DNA of 64,000 bases from Blastocladiella emersonii ATCC 22665 (Eukaryota > Blastocladiomycota > Blastocladiomycetes > Blastocladiales > Blastocladiaceae), in the NCBI GenBank assembly GCA_025594325.1, contig JANHCV010000001.1, positions 2,852,001-2,916,000 of the forward strand, read 5' to 3'. The notes beneath the pieces were generated by a model. That model saw only the letters and a list, made by a program, of their open reading frames with translations, searched no databases and had not been told where the DNA came from. How positions within the stretch are numbered: position 1 is the first letter of the stretch; each line of letters starts with the position of its first letter. Made by a program: the position numbers and the translations under genes. Of this stretch, positions 21,439 to 32,199 are shown in pieces.

Positions 21439-24400
21439 TTAGTTGGTTGACGGGACGCGCTTGAGCGCCGTGCTGTCGTTCTTGAGCAGCGCGGCCTTGG
21501 ACGTGTAGCCGCTAGCGTTGGCGCGTGTCGGGCTCGAGGCCGATGCGTTGGAGATGGCGCCGAGCACGCCTGCCCAGCGCTTGTGCTCCTCGACGTCCGA
21601 GAACTGGACCATCCACGACTTGCCCTCGGCGATGACCTCGATGACGTGCTCGTAGCCGTTGGGCGCGGTGTGGAACCGACCAATGGCCACGTCGAGGACG
21701 ACGCCGAGAGCTAGCGTGCCGTCGTCAGGCATCATGACGAGGATGCCTTCCATCGGGTACAGCTGGACGCGCATCGTGCGCCACTGCGAGAGCAGGCCGG
21801 CGACCTGCATCACGGGGTACGTGCCTTTCGCCGACCACACGACCGAGTGGCCCGACGGCGACATCGGCTTGGCGGCCGAGCTGCCGCTCTTGCCGCTCTG
21901 CGAGGCCAGGGAGCTGCTGCTCAGCAGCTTGCTCGCGTCCTTGTTGCCGTTCACCTCGAGGGCGAGCCTAGAGTTGTGCGGTGGTCAGTTTGGACATCTA
22001 CAAAAGAGTCCGTGAGTTGTCGATCGTACCGCCCGACGAGCGCTACGAAGACAAATGTGACGGCCGAGAAGATGATGGAGTGCTTGACGATGAAGGCGGA
22101 GAGCGTCGAAGACGTGAAGTCGAAGGTGGCGAAGGGCGTGACGACGATCGAGGAGAGCATGATGTTCTGGCCCGAATACAGGATCGACTTGTGCTCGTTG
22201 AACACGCTGGGCACGTTGCGCGTCTACACGGGAGCATTCTGTCAGCGTTTGCGGGACAGCCGTACCATGTCTCGACGTACCGCGAAGCTGAAGTACAGGA
22301 AGATGACGAGGAAGATCGCGTTGTACGCGATGGACACGGAGACGATCGCGTTCTGGAAGCTGGGCGTGGGACTGTTGCACTGCGTGTAGATGTAGGTCTT
22401 GGCCGCGACGGTGATCGGGATGGGCGGCTCCGCGGCGCTCCAGATGACGAGGATCAGAATCTGACCGAGCATGATGAGGGTCACCATGGCGTAGAGGATC
22501 CGGTCGTTCAGGCCCGAGATCTTGATGGTCGAGCGGCTCTCGAACGTGGTCCACGTCTACACGTACATGTACATGGGAGCGGGCGTCAGTCCCGACCGCC
22601 GATGCGAGGGGCAGTGACCACGTACGCGGTACGTCTTGGCGACGCCGATGGCAATGACAAGATTCACGCCGATGCCGAACAGCCAGAGGCTCGCCATACA
22701 CGAACCCGCCGTCGGGATGCCCATCGACGCGATCGAGCTGAGGAGAACGAGTACGCAACCGAATGTGATGAGGAGCAGGAACTGCTTGCTGAGCGACGCG
22801 ACGAACGGCTTGTTGCGGTGGATCACGAAGATGTAGGCCGTGGTCGCGATGATGATGGCGAGGAGCGCGATGGCGGTCGCGCCGAGAGCGATGCCTGACG
22901 CGGTGGTCCACTGCGCGATGAGGACGGCCTGCGTGTACCGGTCCGAGGGAACCGTAGACTTTCCGTTGTAGAACTTGATGTCGGCGGCGCGCTCCACCGT
23001 CAGGTTGGCCCATACGACGTACGAGTCCACGACCTTGCCCTCGTACAGGTTCGAGATCACGAAGTCGCTACACGTCTCGAGTCAGCGATGGCAGAAGTCA
23101 AGGACAAACCAGGACAACGTACGCGACGCGGTCGCCGTATTTATCGACCTGGAACCTGCCCGACGCGCCTTCGAACTCGCGGACGAGGTCGTTCAGGAGA
23201 AGGTCGTAGTTACGACTCTGGACAACACTCGCGCCCTTGGAGCGCGCGAGCTACACGACGCAGAACATGAGCCGTGCGACTTCGAATGGTGCGGATCGTG
23301 CGCAATCGTGCCTTGATGACACCCTGGGCCATGGCGAAGACGCAGTCGCGGAACAGGTAGCCGTACGGCGGGACAGGGAGACCCGGGTACGCGCTGTCCC
23401 ACCGCGCCTTGAATGCCGTGGCGATCGGGTTGACGTTGACCTCCTTGGGCGACACGTAGAGCAGCCTAGTCGACGCAAGCACGTCGTCAAATAGGACTCG
23501 CTGCAGCGCTGCAGCGTTGAGCGTACCCGTTCGCGTTAGTGATGTCCGAGGGCTTGAGCGAGCCCATGCTGTAGTACGCGCTGAACGAGTCGGCGCTCAT
23601 CTACACGCAACTCGCCGCAGGTGAGCCGGTTGCAGTACGGCATCAGGAAGCCGTCGAGCGCGTACCCACACCCAGTCGGGCCCGATCATGCCGGCCGCCT
23701 TGGCCGCGCGCAGCACGTAGAGTCCGTCGAGCGAGGTGCCGGCGATGAAGTTGATCATGGTGCCCGTGTCCTTCATGGCGGCGAGCTGCATGTCGAAATT
23801 GGTCGAGTACGGCGTGTAGGTCACGCTCGACGTGACGTTGATCCCGAGGATATCGGCCTGTCGAGCGAGACCCGTAGACACTACAGAGACGGACGCGCGA
23901 GTGAGTTCACGGACACAGCTTCCGGACGCTACGTTCGAGACGCACGCGATTGCCCGTAGAAATCGGTCGCCGCAATGATGTTGATCCGAGTCCAGCCCAT
24001 GTGCTTGACAAAGGTCGCGATGGACGCGCCCTGCTGGTAGTCGTTGCCGATGGTGCGGAAGAAGTACGGGAAGTTGACGTCGCTCGACAGCGCGACGGAC
24101 GTGGCGGAACCCGAGCACATCCAAGTCTTGAAGTACTTGGACGTGTACGCTTGCGGGATGGTCATGGAGCTGTAGTACTACAACCGTGCGATCGCCGAGT
24201 GTGAGTGGGTCGGTGTCGTGACGCAGGTGCTCGAGCAGCGCGTACGTCGCCCACGATCCCCACGACGCCATCGTTGATGGTGGTCGACAGGGCGGCCGAC
24301 GTGCACTGGGCGGCCGAGAGCGAGGTCGGATTGTAGATGAGCGAGACCGAGTGGTTGGTAACGGGGTCAATCGCTGCGAGGTCCGGCTCGAACAACTTGA

Positions 24401-24596
24401 GCATGTTCTTGAGCCCCATGACCGCCGAGCCGAAGTTGGGATCCTCATAGGGCAGGTTGACGGCGATCTTGAAGTCGGCGGCGATCGCTCTCGAAGCCAG
24501 CGTCGCGAGGAGCACGAACGCGGCGACGAGCCACCGCAAGGGCATCAGCGGCGCGGCTGGCCGCGGCCTGGTTGGCGGCGAGCGCATTTGATTCAT
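21439..24596 (-). CDS. Class C (GABA-B-like) GPCR with C-terminal PH-like domain, receptor C
   Basis: Ten exons give 864 residues; introns are at 24178-24245, 23881-23945, 23601-23665, 23466-23526, 23251-23311, 23068-23122, 22557-22625, 22224-22280 and 21968-22029. The start at 24596 (MNQMRSPPTRP) leaves a signal peptide ending near SRAIA before ADFKIAVNLPYEDPNFG. Flytrap motifs CSGSATSVALSSDVNFPYFF, DFYGQS and GPDWVW are present. TM3 reads CMASLWLFGIGVNLV...AKTYR, and TM7 VKHSIIFSAVTFVFVALVGR. The PH-like domain runs from SAKGTYPVMQVAGLLSQW to EEHKRWAGVLGAI. The intron at 23251-23311 has a GC donor; its position matches a GT-AG intron in B exactly. The first intron of B is absent here. An upstream in-frame ATG at 24761 would bury the signal peptide and was not used. 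Confidence 0.87.
23251..23311 (-). other. GC-AG intron in receptor C
   Basis: Exons ...GGTGTCATCAAG and CTCGCGCGCTCC join at a donor reading GCACGA. Receptor B has a canonical intron (GTACGT donor) at the same residue (GIVG|LTQSKGA versus GVIK|LARSKGA). No GT donor near this point restores the frame. Confidence 0.8.
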
Positions 24597-24946
24597 TTGC
24601 TTGCGGTGATCTGATCCTAATTGCACCGAGAGACCAAGGACTACCTGGTCGGATCTGGTGCCGGGAGGGCCGAACGCCGGGCCGGGCGAGAGCGGCGCGT
24701 CGCGGGAAAACGCGTCATGTGATGGCGCGGCGCGTCGAGTTTCAGCCGCCCGGGTTTTCACCCACTGCGCTGGGGACGCGCTTTGTTCTCACATCTCGGG
24801 AGACGACCGAGGAGACGACCAACGACAACGAAGAGACAAAGAACGTTCAGGAACAAGGCACGAGTATTATTTTTAGTTTATGTGCAAGGTGAGCAAGCCA
24901 GGACGCCGCGCGACGCGAGGACCGAGAGGGGGGCGGGCGGGCACGC
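24597..24946. promoter_or_regulatory. Upstream region of receptor C / 3' of transketolase
   Basis: About 350 bp with no gene. An AT-richer, purine-rich stretch at 24800-24890 sits near the transketolase stop and probably belongs to its 3' UTR. GGCGCGGCGCGTCG-type motifs occur near 24725. Confidence 0.4.
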
Positions 24947-27412
24947 TTAGAACCGGTGGAGCTTGTTGGGCACCTCCTTGCCGGCGTAGTACTCGACCAC
25001 AGCCTTGGCCTTGGCGACGACGCCGTCGACCGTGATGCCGAACTTGGCGTACACCTGGGGCGCGGGGCCCGAGGCGCCGAAGGTGGTGAGGCCGACCGAC
25101 GCGTGCGCGTAGCGGTCCCAGCCGAACGTGCCGAGGGCCTCGACCGAGACGACGGGGACGCCGGCGCGGAACACGGTGCCGCGGTACTCGACCGACTGCT
25201 TCTCGAACAGCTCCCACGACGGCAGCGACACGACGCGCGCCGACACGCCCTGGGCGCGGAGCGCCTTGGCGGCATCGACGGCGAGCGACAGCTCGGTACC
25301 GGTGCCGACGAGCGTCACCTTGGCGTCGGCCGCCTCCTCGAGAACGTAGCCGCCCTTGAGCACGCCCTCGATGGACGAGCCCTGGAGGTGGGGCACATTC
25401 TGGCGCGACAGCGCGAGGACCGAGGGGGACTTGGTGGCGCGGAGCGCGGCGAGGTAGGCGCCCGAGACCTCGTTACCGTCGGCGGGGCGGAACACGAGCG
25501 TGTTGGGGGTGGCGCGGAGCGTGGCGAGGGTCTCCACGGGCTGGTGGGTCGGGCCGTCCTCGCCGAGACCAATCGAGTCGTGCGTCATGATGTACAGCAC
25601 CTGGTGGTGCGACAGGGCCGACAGGCGGGTGGCGCCGAGCGCGTACGAGATGAAGTTGAGGAACGTGGCGTTGAAGGGCACCAGGAAGCCGTAGGCGTGG
25701 AGGCCGTTGCTGATGGCGGCCATGGCGTGCTCGCGGACACCGAAGCGGATGTAGCGGCCGGCGTAGGTGCCGAGGCCCGTGGCGGGGGCCTGGAAGTCGT
25801 TGGCCGTCTTCCAGCGCGTGAGGTTGGAGCCGGTCAGATCGGCCGAACCGCCAATGAGCTCGGGAACATGCTCGGCGATCGCGTTGAGGACGTGCTCCGA
25901 CAGCTTGCGGGTGGCGACGGGCGCGTCGGCGGGCGTGTACTTGGGGAGGATCTCCTCGAGCTTGGGGTGGGGGAGACCGGCCTGGCGGCGCTCGAACTCG
26001 GCGGCGAGCTCGGGGAAGGCGGCCTTGTACTTGGCGAAGGTGGCATTCCACTCGGCCTCGGCGGCGGCGCCGCGGGTCTGGAAGGCCTTGTACAGGTCGT
26101 ACACCTCCTGGGGCACGTGGAACGTGGCCTCGGGGTTGAAGCCGAGCTTGGCCTTGAGCTGGGTGATGTCGGCGGCGCCGAGGGGAGCGCCGTGCACCTT
26201 GTCGGAGCCGGCCTTGGTCGAGCCGAAGCCGATCGTGGTGCGGATCTTGATGATGGTGGGCTTGTCGGTCACGGCCTTGGCGGCGGCGATGGCCTCGGCA
26301 ATCGCGTCGGGGCGGTCCGTGTCGCCGTCGGCGACGACGATCGTGTGCCAGCCGTACGACTCGAAGCGCTTGCACACGTCCTCGGTGAAGCCGACGTTGG
26401 TGTCGCCGTCGATGGTGACGTGGTTGTCGTCGTACAGGGCAATGAGCTTGCCGAGCTGCAGGTGGCCGGCGAGCGACGCGGCCTCGGAGGCGACACCCTC
26501 CTGGAGGCAGCCGTCGCCGAGGATCACGAACGTGTGGTTGTTGAACAGCTCGTAGCCGGGGCGGTTGAAGTGCGCGGCGAGGTGGGCCTCGGCGATGGCG
26601 AGACCGACGGCCGACGAGATACCCTGGCCGAGGGGGCCGGTCGTGAGCTCGATACCGGGGGTCCAGCCGGCCTCGGGGTGGCCGGGGGTCCTGGACGGCG
26701 GGGCGAGATGGTTAGCGTCGGTGTTGCGGACACGGATGTTGCGCAGGGAGGGAGGGAGTGGGTGATATCGGAGGCGATGCGGGCAGAGTCGGGCCGCTCC
26801 GAGCTGCTCCGACCGACGCAGGCAGCGGAGCAAACGCGCGCTCGCAAGCTCCAAAATGAACAAACGTTTCGGAATGCGAGCAACGCTACATCGAGCAGGT
26901 TGACGCGCGCAGCGGCCGCGAGAACAAGCTCTGGCGCGTTTCGGTCCTGCAGGTAGGCGGAGCAGTCCGGGACGGCCGACCCGGTGCTGCCCGCGCATGC
27001 AGGCAGGCTCGACCGCAGAACGCGGCCGGTGCACGGCCGGGTCGAACACGCGCGCGATCGCAAAGGAGAGAGGGAGAGGAAGGAGGGGAGAGCGCGAAGC
27101 AAGGCAAACGTACTTGGAGTCGAGCTGACGGAAGTTCTTGAGGTCGTCCATGGTCACGTCGTAACCGAGCAGGTGGAGCAGGATGTAGTGCAGGGCGCAG
27201 GCGTGGCCGTTGGACAGCACGAAGCGGTCGCGGTTGGCCCACTTGGGGTTGGCCGGGTTGGCCGTGACGAAGCGCGAGAAGACGGCGTGCGCCATGGGGG
27301 CACAGCCCATCGGGGCGCCCGGGTGGCCCGAGTTGGCCTTCTGCACCACGTCCGCGGCGAGGGTGCGGATCGTGTTGATCGCGAGCGCGTCCTGGGCGGT
27401 GAAGTTGGTCAT
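24947..27412 (-). CDS. TKL1: Transketolase
   Basis: Two exons (27412-27114 and 26690-24947) encode 680 residues, the usual transketolase length. It transfers two-carbon units between sugar phosphates in the pentose phosphate pathway, using thiamine diphosphate. Signatures: NSGHPGAPMG, LSNGHACAL, TTGPLGQG, the diphosphate-binding ILGDGCLQEGVASEA, HGAPLG, GVREHAM, THDSIGLGEDGPTHQPVE and the C-terminal LPSWELFEKQ. The ATG at 27412 gives the family-like start MTNFTAQDALAINTIRTLA. The 423-nt intron (26691-27113) is a multiple of three and free of in-frame stops, so the unspliced frame also reads through; DSK|TPGHPEAGW at the splice matches the family. Confidence 0.97.
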   Translation of the reverse strand: MTNFTAQDALAINTIRTLAADVVQKANSGHPGAPMGCAPMAHAVFSRFVTANPANPKWANRDRFVLSNGHACALHYILLHLLGYDVTMDDLKNFRQLDSKYVCLASRSPLLPLPLSFAIARVFDPAVHRPRSAVEPACMRGQHRVGRPGLLRLPAGPKRARACSRGRCARQPARCSVARIPKRLFILELASARLLRCLRRSEQLGAARLCPHRLRYHPLPPSLRNIRVRNTDANHLAPPSRTPGHPEAGWTPGIELTTGPLGQGISSAVGLAIAEAHLAAHFNRPGYELFNNHTFVILGDGCLQEGVASEAASLAGHLQLGKLIALYDDNHVTIDGDTNVGFTEDVCKRFESYGWHTIVVADGDTDRPDAIAEAIAAAKAVTDKPTIIKIRTTIGFGSTKAGSDKVHGAPLGAADITQLKAKLGFNPEATFHVPQEVYDLYKAFQTRGAAAEAEWNATFAKYKAAFPELAAEFERRQAGLPHPKLEEILPKYTPADAPVATRKLSEHVLNAIAEHVPELIGGSADLTGSNLTRWKTANDFQAPATGLGTYAGRYIRFGVREHAMAAISNGLHAYGFLVPFNATFLNFISYALGATRLSALSHHQVLYIMTHDSIGLGEDGPTHQPVETLATLRATPNTLVFRPADGNEVSGAYLAALRATKSPSVLALSRQNVPHLQGSSIEGVLKGGYVLEEAADAKVTLVGTGTELSLAVDAAKALRAQGVSARVVSLPSWELFEKQSVEYRGTVFRAGVPVVSVEALGTFGWDRYAHASVGLTTFGASGPAPQVYAKFGITVDGVVAKAKAVVEYYAGKEVPNKLHRF
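26691..27113 (-). other. Long, in-frame 423-nt intron of transketolase
   Basis: Donor GTACGT, acceptor CCGTCCAG. Length is divisible by three and no stop interrupts it, so retention would insert 141 residues within the diphosphate-binding half. Family alignment requires it to be removed. Confidence 0.8.
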
Positions 27413-27966
27413 ACTACGAGGGGGGCGGGCGAGGGGGGACGCAGGGTGAGCAGAGACGCGGGGACGAGAGGGCCTGCTGGGCCGGCGGCCATGAGCCCAC
27501 CGCCGCTGCCGTCGTCGTCGCCGGGGATGCTGTTGGGTTGCCAGAAGGTCGATCATGCTGTCGAGCGTGCTAAGTAGTGCTGGAGGGTGGCCGTCGCGTC
27601 CATGGCGTGCGGATTGGAGTCTCGAGGGCACGGTGATGCTGGCGACGACGGCGGCGGTTGCAGGCTCGGGCAGCGCGGCGCAGGGAATGCGCGCAGTCGC
27701 ATCGACGACGTACATGACAGAACTGGCAAAGAACCGGCACGAAAAGGGGAGGGGAGCGGGGGCGACGTCGCTTATGTAGGGTCCGGCTCGACGGTTGGGG
27801 GCTGGGGAGTTGCGCTCGATAACGCGCACAAACGTGGGAGACGGAACCGCTGAAAACTCGGCACGTGAGCCTGTTTTCGCGCTTTCATCAGTCTCCCCGC
27901 GTCTTAAGCGACCGAGTTAATCCATGCACTGCGCTTCTATTCACTCTGAACTCTGAACACGCCACA
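27413..27966. promoter_or_regulatory. Transketolase upstream region / GNAT 3' region
   Basis: About 555 bp between two minus-strand genes. I see no further gene; minor open frames lack start context and family features. The part next to 27412 is the presumed promoter. Confidence 0.4.
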
Positions 27967-28671
27967 TCACTGGCGCGGGTAGTAGATCATGGTCCAGTTG
28001 CCGTAGCTCTTGGCGAGGCCGTTGTCGGAGGGCGGCAGCTCAGCGCGGCGCGCGTCGACCAGCTCGAAGCCGAGCTTCTCGTACCACCCGACGTTGATCT
28101 CGTCCTGCGTGTACAGGAAGACGCCCGACTTGCCCTCGAGCAGCTTGCGCACGATCCACTTGCCGAGACCGACGCCGCGCAGGGTCGGGCTCACGGTGAT
28201 GGCCTGGAGCAGCCACGGGCCGCCGTCAGCAAAGGCCGTGACACCGGCCCGCGCGAACGCCTCGTCGATGATCGGTCCAAGGGCACTGAACTGCCCCATG
28301 AGCGTCTTGAAGCGCGCGGCCGTGGGCGCGTGCGCCTCGGCCATCATCTTCCGCATGACCGTCTCGGTGTCGCCGGCGCCGTCCTGCTTCTTGGTCGCGG
28401 TGATGGCGCCGTGGCCGACGATGGCCTTGGTCGCGCGGTCGCGGACGAGGAAGCCGTGCGGCGTCAGCATGCGGACGCGCGGCCGCATAAAGCCCTTGAC
28501 GATTTCGCGGCGCTCGGCCGCATCCTCGGTCGCGGCGGCGGCCTGCCACAGCGGGTCCTGCGAGAAGCCGTCGCAGAGAAGCTCGAGGGCGGCCGCAAGC
28601 TCCTCGGACGTGGCCTGCGACGTGGGGATGGTCTCGTAAACTTCGTCAAGCGGGCGGCGTGGTGGGTTCAT
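27967..28671 (-). CDS. GNAT-family N-acetyltransferase
   Basis: One exon, 234 residues, starting MNPPRRPLDEVYETI. The acetyl-CoA-binding motif A is seen as LLQAITVSPTLRGVGLGKWI (about 173-192), with the R/Q-x-x-G-x-G/A core RGVGLG. Downstream, VFLYTQDEINVGWYEKLGFE is the typical motif B with the Tyr/Leu-Gly-Phe end. The N-terminal half (SQDPLWQ, RMLTPHGFLVRDR) resembles fungal GNATs of unknown substrate. The acceptor cannot be named from sequence. It is probably soluble, as no signal or membrane segment is visible. It is divergent from LIS1. Confidence 0.85.
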   Translation of the reverse strand: MNPPRRPLDEVYETIPTSQATSEELAAALELLCDGFSQDPLWQAAAATEDAAERREIVKGFMRPRVRMLTPHGFLVRDRATKAIVGHGAITATKKQDGAGDTETVMRKMMAEAHAPTAARFKTLMGQFSALGPIIDEAFARAGVTAFADGGPWLLQAITVSPTLRGVGLGKWIVRKLLEGKSGVFLYTQDEINVGWYEKLGFELVDARRAELPPSDNGLAKSYGNWTMIYYPRQ

Positions 28672-29799
28672 GGCTGTATCTGATGTTGCAAATGATTAGG
28701 TCGGTAGAGAGCGAAGTTTCGTGGCCGAGGTTGCGAGCTCAAAGAGTCGCCACCGCCGCATTTAGCCAAGGGGGATCAGTCAGCAGTAGTCCCCTGGTCA
28801 GCGGCGCCACGAGACTGGACGCGGAGACAGTCGGTCAGTCGCATCCGACGGCCGACCTCCGACACCCACCCGTCACGAGAGAGGGCGAGTCCCGCGCTGA
28901 ATCTGTCACTCAGTCCTCCGCCTCGCACAGTCGTGGGATGTAGATCGGCGGTGGCATGACGCGAGATACAAAAGGGCGCGAGACGCGAGGCGCGAGGCGC
29001 GAGACATTTGTCACGCCGGGCTCGCGTGACTCGAAGCGCGTGTCTCGCCTCGCGTCTCGTCTCCTTGCCGCCGCCTCCGACGCTTCGCGCAACGCAGCGT
29101 CCGGACACAGGAGATCGTCGGGCCGGGAGCAGGCCCAGAGAGTGGTGTGAGAACAGGAGAGAGAGAGGGTCGGCGTGGGGAAACTCTACCGCGTCGCGTC
29201 CATCGATGCTGCGAGAGCTCCCGGCCGAGCTCCTCTCCTCCTCCCGCGTCGGACCTCATCGTTCATCTAGCCCACACGCACGCTGCACGGCTCGCACTCC
29301 GCGCCACTGAATCGAGGCGTCCGAGCACCGTGAAATTTCTCTCGGAAACCGCCATCGACGGACGACTCCACGAGGGCCAGCCAGGGCCGACGCCACGCAC
29401 ACGCACCGCGGCCACCTCGGCCTCTCCATCTCTCGCCGGATTCGCCTGCATCTCCCTCGCAGCGCCTCGCCACTTGCTGCACTACCCGCACATCACCGAC
29501 CTCTCGAGCGAGTGCCCGCGCACACCGAGCACCGCCATCCCGAACGCATCGCGGTGATCCTGCGCGAGCCGCTGCCTTCCTCGCCACCCACCCCACGCCA
29601 AACCGTCGTCGCTACGCCACCGAGCGACTGCCACCCCGCACCTGCTGGGACCTCTACGCTCCCGCCCGAGCATCGCGCTACACCTCTCGCACACCTCGCG
29701 CAAGTCCGGTCCCTGCAGTCCGACCACCAGACCCGCTGTTCGACGCCACACGACTGCGTCTCGCCCACCCTCCCCCTCCCCTCAGCCAGCCCGACCGCC
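28672..29799. promoter_or_regulatory. Long divergent interval (GNAT / LIS1) with a nested hairpin
   Basis: About 1.13 kb between divergent starts. It contains nested inverted repeats at 28979-29059 (separate entry). The second half (29200-29790) is pyrimidine-rich on the plus strand and is likely the LIS1 leader. I see no gene. Confidence 0.45.
28979..29059. repeat. Nested inverted repeats able to form a hairpin
   Basis: The outer right arm TGTCTCGCCTCGCGTCTCG (29041-29059) pairs, with one 9-bp expansion, with the left arm at 28979-29006, in which CGAGGCG is tandemly repeated. Inside, GTCACGC (29010-29016) and GCGTGAC (29024-29030) form a perfect 7-bp stem with a 7-nt loop. Confidence 0.75.
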
Positions 29800-31489
29800 A
29801 TGTCGATTCTGACGTCCAAGCAGGGCGACGAGCTGTGCGTCTCCCTCATCGTCTCCTACCCGTCGTCGCGCCCGGCTCGGTGACTCGGATGCGGGGATGT
29901 GGGGCTCTGAGGGCGGTCTGGCCCCGCCACCCTTTCTTGCTCGCCATGCAGCCACTACGCCACTCGCATCCCGCGCTGCCACGACAGCACCATGTATCGA
30001 CACCATGAATATGCATCGACACCGTGTGGTGGCCGCCGTGGCGACCGGCGGACTCTGCGCCCCCTCGCACTCTCCCTCCCCCTCCGAGTCCGCCCTACAC
30101 CTCGCCGAGCCGCGAGCCAACCACAGTCCCGACTCGTGCCACTGACCGGACGACCGATCCACCGAACCCGCGTGTAGCCGGCGAGCCATCTTCGACTACC
30201 TCGTCGCCAACGGGCACGCCGAGACGGCCGCGTCGTTCCAGCGCGAGGCCGGTCTCGACGGCCTGAATCTCGAGCCGCAGCCAAAGTACAATGGGCTGCT
30301 GGAAAAAAAGTGGACGTCGGTGGTGCGCCTGCAGCGCAAGATCATGGAGCTCGAGTCCAAGCTCGGCCAGCTGACCGAGGAGCTGTCGGCGGGCCCCGCG
30401 CGCAACGCGGGCAAGGCCGCGGGCGACGTGCTGCCGCGCACGCCCGAGCGGTTCACGCTGCAGGGCCACCGCATGCCCATCACCAGCGTCGCGTTCCACC
30501 CGACGTACGCGGTGCTCGCGACCGCGTCCGAGGACTCGGAGATCAAGCTGTGGGACTACGAGTCGGGCGACTACGAGCGCGCCCTCAAGGGCCACACCAA
30601 GGCCGTGTCCTTCATCACCTTCGACCCCAAGGGCGCCATCCTGGCCTCGTGCTCGGCCGACCTCAGCATCAAGCTGTGGGACGTGACCAACGACTACAAG
30701 AACTTCAAGACCCTGTACGGCCACGACCACAGCGTCTCCAGCGTCGTGTTCCTGCCCAACAACGTGCTCGCCTCGGCCAGCCGCGACAAGACCATCAAGC
30801 TGTGGGACCTGTCCAACGGCTACTGCACCAAGACCTTTGTCGGCCACGCCGACTGGGTCCGCATGATCGCCGTGTCCGAGGACGGCAAGCTGCTCGCCTC
30901 GTGCTCCAATGACCAGACGGCGCGCGTGTGGGACCTCGCCACGGGCGAGACCAAGGTCGAGATGCGCGGCCACGAGCACGTCCTCGAGTGCGTCGCCTTT
31001 GTCCCCGTCGCCGCCTACCCCTTCATTCGCGAGCTCCTCGCCGCCAACGCTGACGGCCAGCCCGCTGGGTCCTCGGCCGCAAGCGCCGCCGTCGCCGCCA
31101 AGAAGTCGGGCGACGCACCAGGGCAGTACGTGATCACGGGCAGCCGCGACAAGGAGATCAAGCTGTGGGACCAGTCTGGGCAGTGCCTGCACACCTTCGT
31201 ACGTTTGACACTCTCTCCCGATTCTGCTCCCGCTCGGCGCTGACCTCTCGACGTGTAGCGCGGACACGACAACTGGATCCGGTCCATCATCTTCCACCCG
31301 TCGGGCAAGTACCTGCTGTCGGCGAGCGACGACAAAACGGTCAAGAGCTGGGACCTCAAGACGGGCCGGTGCGTCAAGACGCTCGAGGCGCACGGCCACT
31401 TTGTCACGTCGCTGGCATGGTCGGGCATTTCGCCCGTCGTTGCCACGGGGTCCGTCGAGAACACGGTCAAGGTGTGGGACTGCAAGTAA
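29800..31489 (+). CDS. LIS1: LIS1/PAC1 dynein regulator
   Basis: Three exons (29800-29834, 30178-31198, 31259-31489) encode 428 residues, close to the family length of about 410. LIS1 binds the dynein motor and is needed for nuclear migration and microtubule transport. The LisH motif spans the first splice ([25 protein letters not shown]), followed by [19 protein letters not shown] and the coiled coil KIMELESKL. Seven WD repeats follow, with [72 protein letters not shown] and [12 protein letters not shown]. The first intron is long (343 nt). A 30-residue Ala/Gly insert lies between blades five and six, a variable loop also in other LIS1 proteins. Confidence 0.97.
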
Positions 31490-31908
31490 CTGGCGGCCTT
31501 GCTCTCGCTCGCCGTCGTCCTCCCCTCCCTACCTCCCTCGTGTCGCCTCTATCTCCGCCCTCGCCTATCCTCCCTCCCCTCCCTCCCCACTCCCTGATTT
31601 TTGGCTCGTGTCCGATGACTCGCTCGACGAGGCCGGCCCGCGGCCGCCCGCCTTCTGCCCGCCCCTCGCTCGAGTCTTCTGGCATACACATACCCTTCTC
31701 CAGCAACTCCTCCCGCCCACCCATCGCTCACTTGATAGGGTCCTTGTTCGTCGCCATACTTCGCCCTCCCCATCAACCCCCGCCATCTCCTTGCCCTTCA
31801 TGTTGTGCCCATTGACGTTTCCTAGATGATCTATACTCAAAGAGATCCATGTACAAAATCTATCGGGCGCCGATCCCTCGTGTCGGCCAAGCGAAGGATA
31901 AGTTGTGA

Positions 31909-31940
<32 letters not shown>

Positions 31941-32199
31941 AGCTGGCGGACGGCAGGTGGTCGCTGGTCGCTGGCCTGGTCGCTGGCTCCGCTGCTCGTC
32001 CGTTCTGCCCCACCCTCGTCAGTTGGAACCTCGCAGCAACCACGACTCCCTGCAACGTAACCTACGGAGCTCCGAGCCCTTGCTTGCATTATTTATTTGC
32101 CCGTCGCGCCCGAGCCTCGCGCAAGAGTCCAACGCGAGTGACGACGTCCGCCTCGCCTCACTCGACCACTGAGTCCCTGCACCCACCAAAACCGACAAC
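31490..32199. promoter_or_regulatory. LIS1 3' region and HP1-like promoter
   Basis: About 710 bp without a gene. It carries a (GACCAC)5 microsatellite at 31911-31940, followed by repeats of GGTCGCTGG. CT-rich DNA at 31505-31600 is likely the LIS1 3' UTR. Confidence 0.45.
31911..31940. repeat. (GACCAC)5 microsatellite
   Basis: Five perfect hexamer units lie in the intergenic space upstream of the chromodomain gene. Confidence 0.9.

Noticed and set aside
24956-26956. 666-codon plus-strand open frame opposite transketolase
   Set aside because: Composition artefact: Gly/Val/Glu/Arg-rich, no motif, exactly antisense to a certain gene.
24947-27829. Transketolase read as one uninterrupted 960-codon ORF
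   Set aside because: The N-terminal extension and the 141-residue insert are unlike the family; removing the 423-nt intron and starting at 27412 gives the standard 680 residues.
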